From an uncultured Campylobacter sp. (GTDB lineage: Bacteria > Campylobacterota > Campylobacteria > Campylobacterales > Campylobacteraceae), in NCBI RefSeq assembly GCF_963526985.1, contig NZ_CAURPW010000021.1, positions 1 to 16,971 of the forward strand: a stretch of 16,971 bases of DNA, written 5' to 3'. The first letter of the stretch is position 1. Each line of letters starts with the position of its first letter. Made by a program: the position numbers and the translations under genes. Below are positions 13,705-16,971 of this stretch, in pieces. The notes under the pieces were generated by a model. That model was not told where the DNA came from, searched no databases, and saw nothing but the letters and a program-made list of their open reading frames with translations.

Positions 13705-14913
13705 TTGAAAAGAGTCGTAGTAACCGGCATTGGGATGATTAACGCTTTGGGACTTGATAAAGATAGCTCGTTTAAGGCTATCTGCGAGGGTAAAACCGGC
13801 GTAAAAAAGATAACCTCTTTTGACGCGAGCGATTTTCCCGTTCAGATCGCTGCCGAGATTACGGACTTTGACCCGCTTACGGTTCTGGATGCAAAGGAAG
13901 TTAAAAAGGTCGATAGATTTATCCAGCTTGGCCTAAAGGCTGCCAAAGAAGCCATGACTGATGCGAATTTCGGCGAATTTGACGCTGAAAATTTCGGCGT
14001 TAGCTCGGCTGCGGGCATAGGCGGTTTGCCTAATATCGAAAAAAATTCCAACACCTTGCTCGAAAAAGGTTCAAGACGAATTTCTCCGTTTTTTATACCT
14101 TCTGCTCTAGTAAATATGCTAGGCGGTATAGTTTCGATAGAACACGGCTTAAAAGGACCCAATATCTCTAGCGTAACGGCATGTGCGGCGTCTACTCACG
14201 CCATAATCGAAGCGGCTAAGACTATAATGATCGGCGAGGCGCAAAAAATGCTAGTCGTAGGCTCCGAGTCTACGGTTTGCGGAGTAGGAATAGGCGGATT
14301 TGCCGCTATGAAAGCGCTCTCTACTAGAAACGATGACCCTCAGCATGCCTCTCGTCCTTTCGATAAGGACAGGGACGGCTTTGTCATGGGAGAAGGGGCC
14401 GGTGCGCTCGTGCTAGAAGAATATGAGAGCGCAAAGGCAAGAGGGGCTAAAATTTACGCCGAGATTGTAGGATTTGGCGAGAGCGGCGATGCGTATCACA
14501 TTACTTCGCCTTCGCTTGAAGGGCCGCTATCTGCTATGAAAAAAGCCCTTAAAATGGCTGGAAATTTAAAAATCGACTATATAAACGCGCATGGTACATC
14601 AACTCCGACTAACGACAGAAATGAAACAGCCGCCCTTAAGGCTCTTTTTGGAGACAGCGTACCGCCGGTTAGCTCGACCAAGGGACAAACCGGGCACTGT
14701 TTAGGCGCAGCTGGTGCGATAGAAGCGGTTATCTCTATAATGGCTATGCAAGAAGGCCTCATACCGCCTACTATAAACTACGAGACTAGAGATGAAGAAT
14801 GCGACTTGGACTACGTGCCAAATCTAGCTAGAAAAGCCGAGCTAAACGCCGTTATGAGTAACTCTTTCGGGTTTGGCGGCACAAACGGCTCTATAGTATT
14901 TAAGAAGATATAA
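13705..14913 (+). CDS. fabF: 3-oxoacyl-[acyl-carrier-protein] synthase II
   Basis: A 402-aa condensing enzyme that extends acyl-ACP with malonyl-ACP. The active-site Cys160 is in SSVTACAASTHA; the two catalytic histidines are H296 (INAHGTSTPTND) and H331 (GQTGHCLGAAG). The C-terminal SNSFGFGGTNGS motif is also present. I start it at TTG 13705: it gives the standard N-terminus MKRVVVTGIGM, with AAGGAG five bases upstream. The in-frame TTG at 13690 overlaps the SD and adds five non-homologous residues. A TTG start may keep FabF output below that of ACP. Its TAA shares one base with the accA ATG. Confidence 0.96.
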   Translation: MKRVVVTGIGMINALGLDKDSSFKAICEGKTGVKKITSFDASDFPVQIAAEITDFDPLTVLDAKEVKKVDRFIQLGLKAAKEAMTDANFGEFDAENFGVSSAAGIGGLPNIEKNSNTLLEKGSRRISPFFIPSALVNMLGGIVSIEHGLKGPNISSVTACAASTHAIIEAAKTIMIGEAQKMLVVGSESTVCGVGIGGFAAMKALSTRNDDPQHASRPFDKDRDGFVMGEGAGALVLEEYESAKARGAKIYAEIVGFGESGDAYHITSPSLEGPLSAMKKALKMAGNLKIDYINAHGTSTPTNDRNETAALKALFGDSVPPVSSTKGQTGHCLGAAGAIEAVISIMAMQEGLIPPTINYETRDEECDLDYVPNLARKAELNAVMSNSFGFGGTNGSIVFKKI

Positions 14914-15854
14914 TGGCAAGTTATCTAGACTTTGAGCAAAGTATCAAGCAAATAGACGACGACATCGCAAATGCAAGAATTCGTGGCGATGAGCATGCGG
15001 TAGAAATTCTAAATAAAAATTTAGAAAAAGAGACTGCTAAAATTTACAAAAACCTTAACGAGTTTCAGCGCCTTGCTTTGGCAAGACACCCCGATCGTCC
15101 TTACGCTATTGATTACATAAAAGGCATGATGAGGGATTACTACGAGTTGCACGGTGATAGGGCATATCGCGACGATGCGGCGATAGTTTGTTTTATCGGC
15201 TATATAGGCTCTAGAAAAGTCGTCGTAATAGGCGAGCAAAAGGGGCGAGGAACCAAAAATAAACTAAAAAGAAATTTCGGTATGCCTCATCCCGAGGGTT
15301 ACCGCAAAGCTTTACGAATAGCTAAAATGGCTGAGAAATTCGGACTCCCGATACTGTTTTTGATAGATACTCCGGGCGCATATCCGGGCGTTGCAGCTGA
15401 AGAGCGCGGTCAAAGCGAGGCGATAGCTAGAAATTTATTTGAATTTGCAAATTTAAAAACGCCGATGATAGCCGTCGTTATAGGCGAAGGCGGAAGCGGC
15501 GGTGCTCTAGCCATAGGCGTTGCCGACAAACTTGCTATGATGAGAAATTCGGTTTTTTCGGTCATCTCTCCAGAGGGCTGTGCAGCGATACTTTGGAATG
15601 ATCCTTTAAAACAAGAACAGGCTACAAAAGCCTTAAAAATAACCGCCGACGACTTAAAAAATTTAAGTTTGATAGACGATGTTATAGAAGAACCGGTGAA
15701 CGGCGCACATCGAGATAAAGAAGCCGCCGTTAAAGCTCTCGCAAGCTATTTTATAACCGAGCTTGAAAAGCTCGAAAAGCTAAAAGTAGATCAGCTTTTA
15801 AATGCTAGAATTGGTAAAATTTTAGCCGTCGGTGCGTTTGAAGAAGGAAAATAA
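14913..15854 (+). CDS. accA: Acetyl-CoA carboxylase carboxyltransferase, alpha subunit
   Basis: A 313-aa subunit that works with AccD to move CO2 from biotin-carrier protein to acetyl-CoA, giving malonyl-CoA. An N-terminal helical hairpin (about 1-55) precedes the crotonase-fold core: ARHPDRPYAIDYI, then GDRAYRDDAAIV, GMPHPEGYRKALR, LFLIDTPGAYPGVAAEERGQ, and the oxyanion-hole region VIGEGGSGGALAIG. FSVISPEGCAAILW is also characteristic. Length is normal for the family (about 310-320). Its ATG overlaps the fabF stop by one base, so translation is coupled. It ends the fatty-acid group. Confidence 0.97.
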   Translation: MASYLDFEQSIKQIDDDIANARIRGDEHAVEILNKNLEKETAKIYKNLNEFQRLALARHPDRPYAIDYIKGMMRDYYELHGDRAYRDDAAIVCFIGYIGSRKVVVIGEQKGRGTKNKLKRNFGMPHPEGYRKALRIAKMAEKFGLPILFLIDTPGAYPGVAAEERGQSEAIARNLFEFANLKTPMIAVVIGEGGSGGALAIGVADKLAMMRNSVFSVISPEGCAAILWNDPLKQEQATKALKITADDLKNLSLIDDVIEEPVNGAHRDKEAAVKALASYFITELEKLEKLKVDQLLNARIGKILAVGAFEEGK

Positions 15855-15860
15855 TTAACT

Positions 15861-15880
15861 ATTCCAAGGGATTTTGGAAT
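15861..15880. repeat. Hairpin downstream of accA
   Basis: ATTCCAA (15861-15867) and TTGGAAT (15874-15880) form a perfect 7-bp stem with loop GGGATT, seven bases past the accA stop. No T-run follows, so it may be an mRNA 3'-end stabiliser rather than an intrinsic terminator. A 24-codon ATG frame that starts at 15881 is not called. Confidence 0.45.
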
Positions 15881-16031
15881 ATGGGGATGTTGTTTAAAAT
15901 CCTAGCTGGAATAGCTCTTACCGATGTCTATTGTTTTATGGAAGGACTATCTTAATTCCATATTGATTTGGTAGTTGCCGCTAGTGAGCCATTGCGTCGA
16001 TAATACCGTCTTAGTTAAATCATTTTTTCGC

Positions 16032-16037
16032 TATAAT
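16032..16037 (+). promoter_or_regulatory. -10 box upstream of small membrane peptide
   Basis: TATAAT in the context TTTTTTCGCTATAATAAA, 36 bases before the ATG at 16074. The T-run upstream fits the Campylobacter promoter pattern. Confidence 0.5.
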
Positions 16038-16073
16038 AAAAAACGATATCAAAATAACTAAACAAGAAAATCA

Positions 16074-16163
16074 ATGAACGAATTCGTATTATTCATGCTT
16101 GTATGCGCATCTATGCTGTTTGCTGCTATAAATTTAAATACCGCTATTAAAGAGAGCTTATGA
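16074..16163 (+). CDS. 29-aa putative single-pass membrane peptide
   Basis: The ORF runs ATG 16074 to TGA 16163 and encodes 29 aa. It has a short acidic N-terminus (MNEF), one hydrophobic helix of about 16 residues (VLFMLVCASMLFAAIN) and a polar tail ending IKESL. It has a good -10 box 36 bases upstream but only a weak SD (AAGAAA). Its stop overlaps the next ATG as ATGA, which supports real translation and coupling to the pseudogene that follows. It could be a leader, a small membrane protein or a signal-peptide-like remnant. No family is recognised. Confidence 0.5.
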   Translation: MNEFVLFMLVCASMLFAAINLNTAIKESL

Positions 16164-16612
16164 GCCTAAAAGACATCGGCTCAACGAAAGTATACGCCAT
16201 TATTGAATTCGAACCAACGAAGGTAGACGCCGTCATAGAGTATAGAAAAACGAATAAATTTAAAAGTACCAAAGATTCCAAGAATATAAACGGTACCTAC
16301 TATAAGACCTACGAAAGTCTAAAAGGTATATAGGCTACGGAGAAAACGACCCTGTCGTAAAGCAAAAGGCGTCTAAAAAAATTAACGAGGCTAAAGACAA
16401 AATAAACAATAAAACCTCTAAAGCCAAAAATTTACCTAAAAAAACCGAGCAAATCAAAGATGAGACTGCTTGCTTCTGCGGTAAGCCAAACAACTCAAGA
16501 TAACGCAAAGCAAAAACTAAAAAGCTAAAGTACGGTAAAATCAACCAAAGAAAAACCAAAGAAGGCACGCGATATAAAACCAACCCTAAATCCTCAAAAA
16601 CAAGGACTATAA
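16160..16612 (+). pseudogene. Decayed Lys-rich gene, two frameshifts and a stop
   Basis: The intact 5' part reads 57 aa from ATG 16160 to TAG 16333. The next frame is clearly coding-like: removing one TA from the TATATA at 16327-16332 joins YESLKG to IGYGENDPVVKQKASKKIN. A second lesion is the duplicated GCTT at 16468-16475: with one copy, the frame continues ETASAVSQTTQDNAKQ. Then TAA at 16526 is followed in the same frame by 27 more sense codons (STVKSTKEKPKKARDI onward) to TAA 16612. The repaired product would be about 148 aa, hydrophilic, with a Lys/Ala/Asn-rich helical middle like stress-type or YtxH-like proteins; that similarity is weak. Both frame lesions are short tandem duplications, so slippage is a likely cause. 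Nothing identifies its function. Confidence 0.55.
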
Positions 16613-16971
16613 ATAGGCTGCATTTAAAAATCCGTAAATAAAGGCCTGATATACTCTAATCCTAGCGACCTTAGTTAGCTAGGCCATCTTATCAAATCTC
16701 TTTTACTGTAGTCTTACGTCTGCTTAAAATATTAAATTTATCTTTCAGCCGGCAAGGTTTGGATACTCTTTTGGCTAGAGCGTGGGCCTAGATACGTAGG
16801 TGCGGAAGGTACAAGCCGCCGATTTAAATTTGCTTTTGCAAGATTATTGTCGTTGCCGTCGCAAGACGTTTGGCTAAATACGTTAAATACGTTTAACGGC
16901 TTTTGGAGGGATTGGGGCATTTACGCGCTTTAAGTTCTAAGCTGCCTATTAAAAATACACGCTATTTGGCA
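16613..16971. other. No supportable gene
   Basis: The stretch has a TATACT box (16649-16654), a CCTAGC/GCTAGG inverted repeat (16661-16683), and an open frame without any good start codon at 16736-16933 (plus strand, 65 codons, aromatic-rich, ending GFWRDWGIYAL). That frame looks like a decayed gene fragment, but I cannot assign it. Nothing else is seen. Confidence 0.4.

Noticed and set aside
13842..14162. Minus-strand ORF opposite fabF
   Set aside because: It is a shadow of the strongly coding plus strand, with no SD and no motif. The same applies to the other long antisense frames over gpmI, fabG, accA, murD and mraY.
15881..15955. 24-codon ATG frame after accA with a hydrophobic translation
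   Set aside because: It is too short, its SD overlaps the downstream arm of a hairpin, and there is no overlap or homology to support it.
16335..16583. Minus-strand ORF with hydrophobic translation opposite the decayed gene
   Set aside because: Its hydrophobicity comes from the complement of Lys-rich codons. The plus strand carries the coding signal across three repairable frames.

Overview
The window reads as an epsilonproteobacterial chromosome, most likely a Campylobacter of the higher-GC oral group (rectus/showae/curvus-like). The species guess is inference. It rests on the gene order mraY-murD beside gpmI-fabG-acpP-fabF-accA, on the frequent AAATTT(G) codons, and on Campylobacter-type -10 boxes without clear -35 boxes.

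Layout. Positions 1-7915 are an integrated element sitting against the 3' end of a tRNA-Phe(GAA) gene (7916-7991, minus). From the tRNA leftward it holds: a 250-bp zone with repeated GGAACA motifs; a P4-type tyrosine integrase broken by one frameshift; an unrecognised 286-aa gene coupled to the integrase; an AlpA-like regulator; a small winged-helix protein; a replication block (CHC2-like primase domain without cysteines, an unknown small ORF, a Toprim protein and a RepA-type helicase); a 1.4-kb gene-free stretch with origin-like architecture; and a divergent control region between a small HTH gene and two small unknown genes. The far end of the element lies outside the window. The plan (int, alpA, primase, helicase, origin) resembles phage satellites and integrated plasmids. 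No capsid, terminase or conjugation gene is visible, so the element class stays open.

Positions 7916-15854 are core chromosome. Leftward: tRNA-Phe, murD, an acidic unknown protein and mraY (peptidoglycan precursor synthesis). Rightward: gpmI (glycolysis), then fabG, acpP, fabF and accA (fatty-acid synthesis). The two groups diverge from an 80-bp promoter region at about 11015-11093. Positions 15855-16971 hold a tiny membrane-peptide ORF coupled to a decayed Lys-rich gene, followed by sequence with no supportable gene.

Most interesting signals: (1) a roughly 23-bp-periodic iteron-like array at 948-1250, near a perfect DnaA box, in the gene-free stretch; (2) four copies of an 11-bp tandem repeat just after an SD-ATG at 4641, whose copy number sets whether the downstream ORF is in frame, a candidate on/off or fusion switch in a replication operon; (3) a small divergent promoter with three to four repeated operators at 548-662; (4) a primase zinc-ribbon-like domain that has lost all its metal-binding cysteines; (5) several one-step frameshifts (int, the CHC2-like gene, the right-hand pseudogene), which may be real decay, slippage, or sequencing error.
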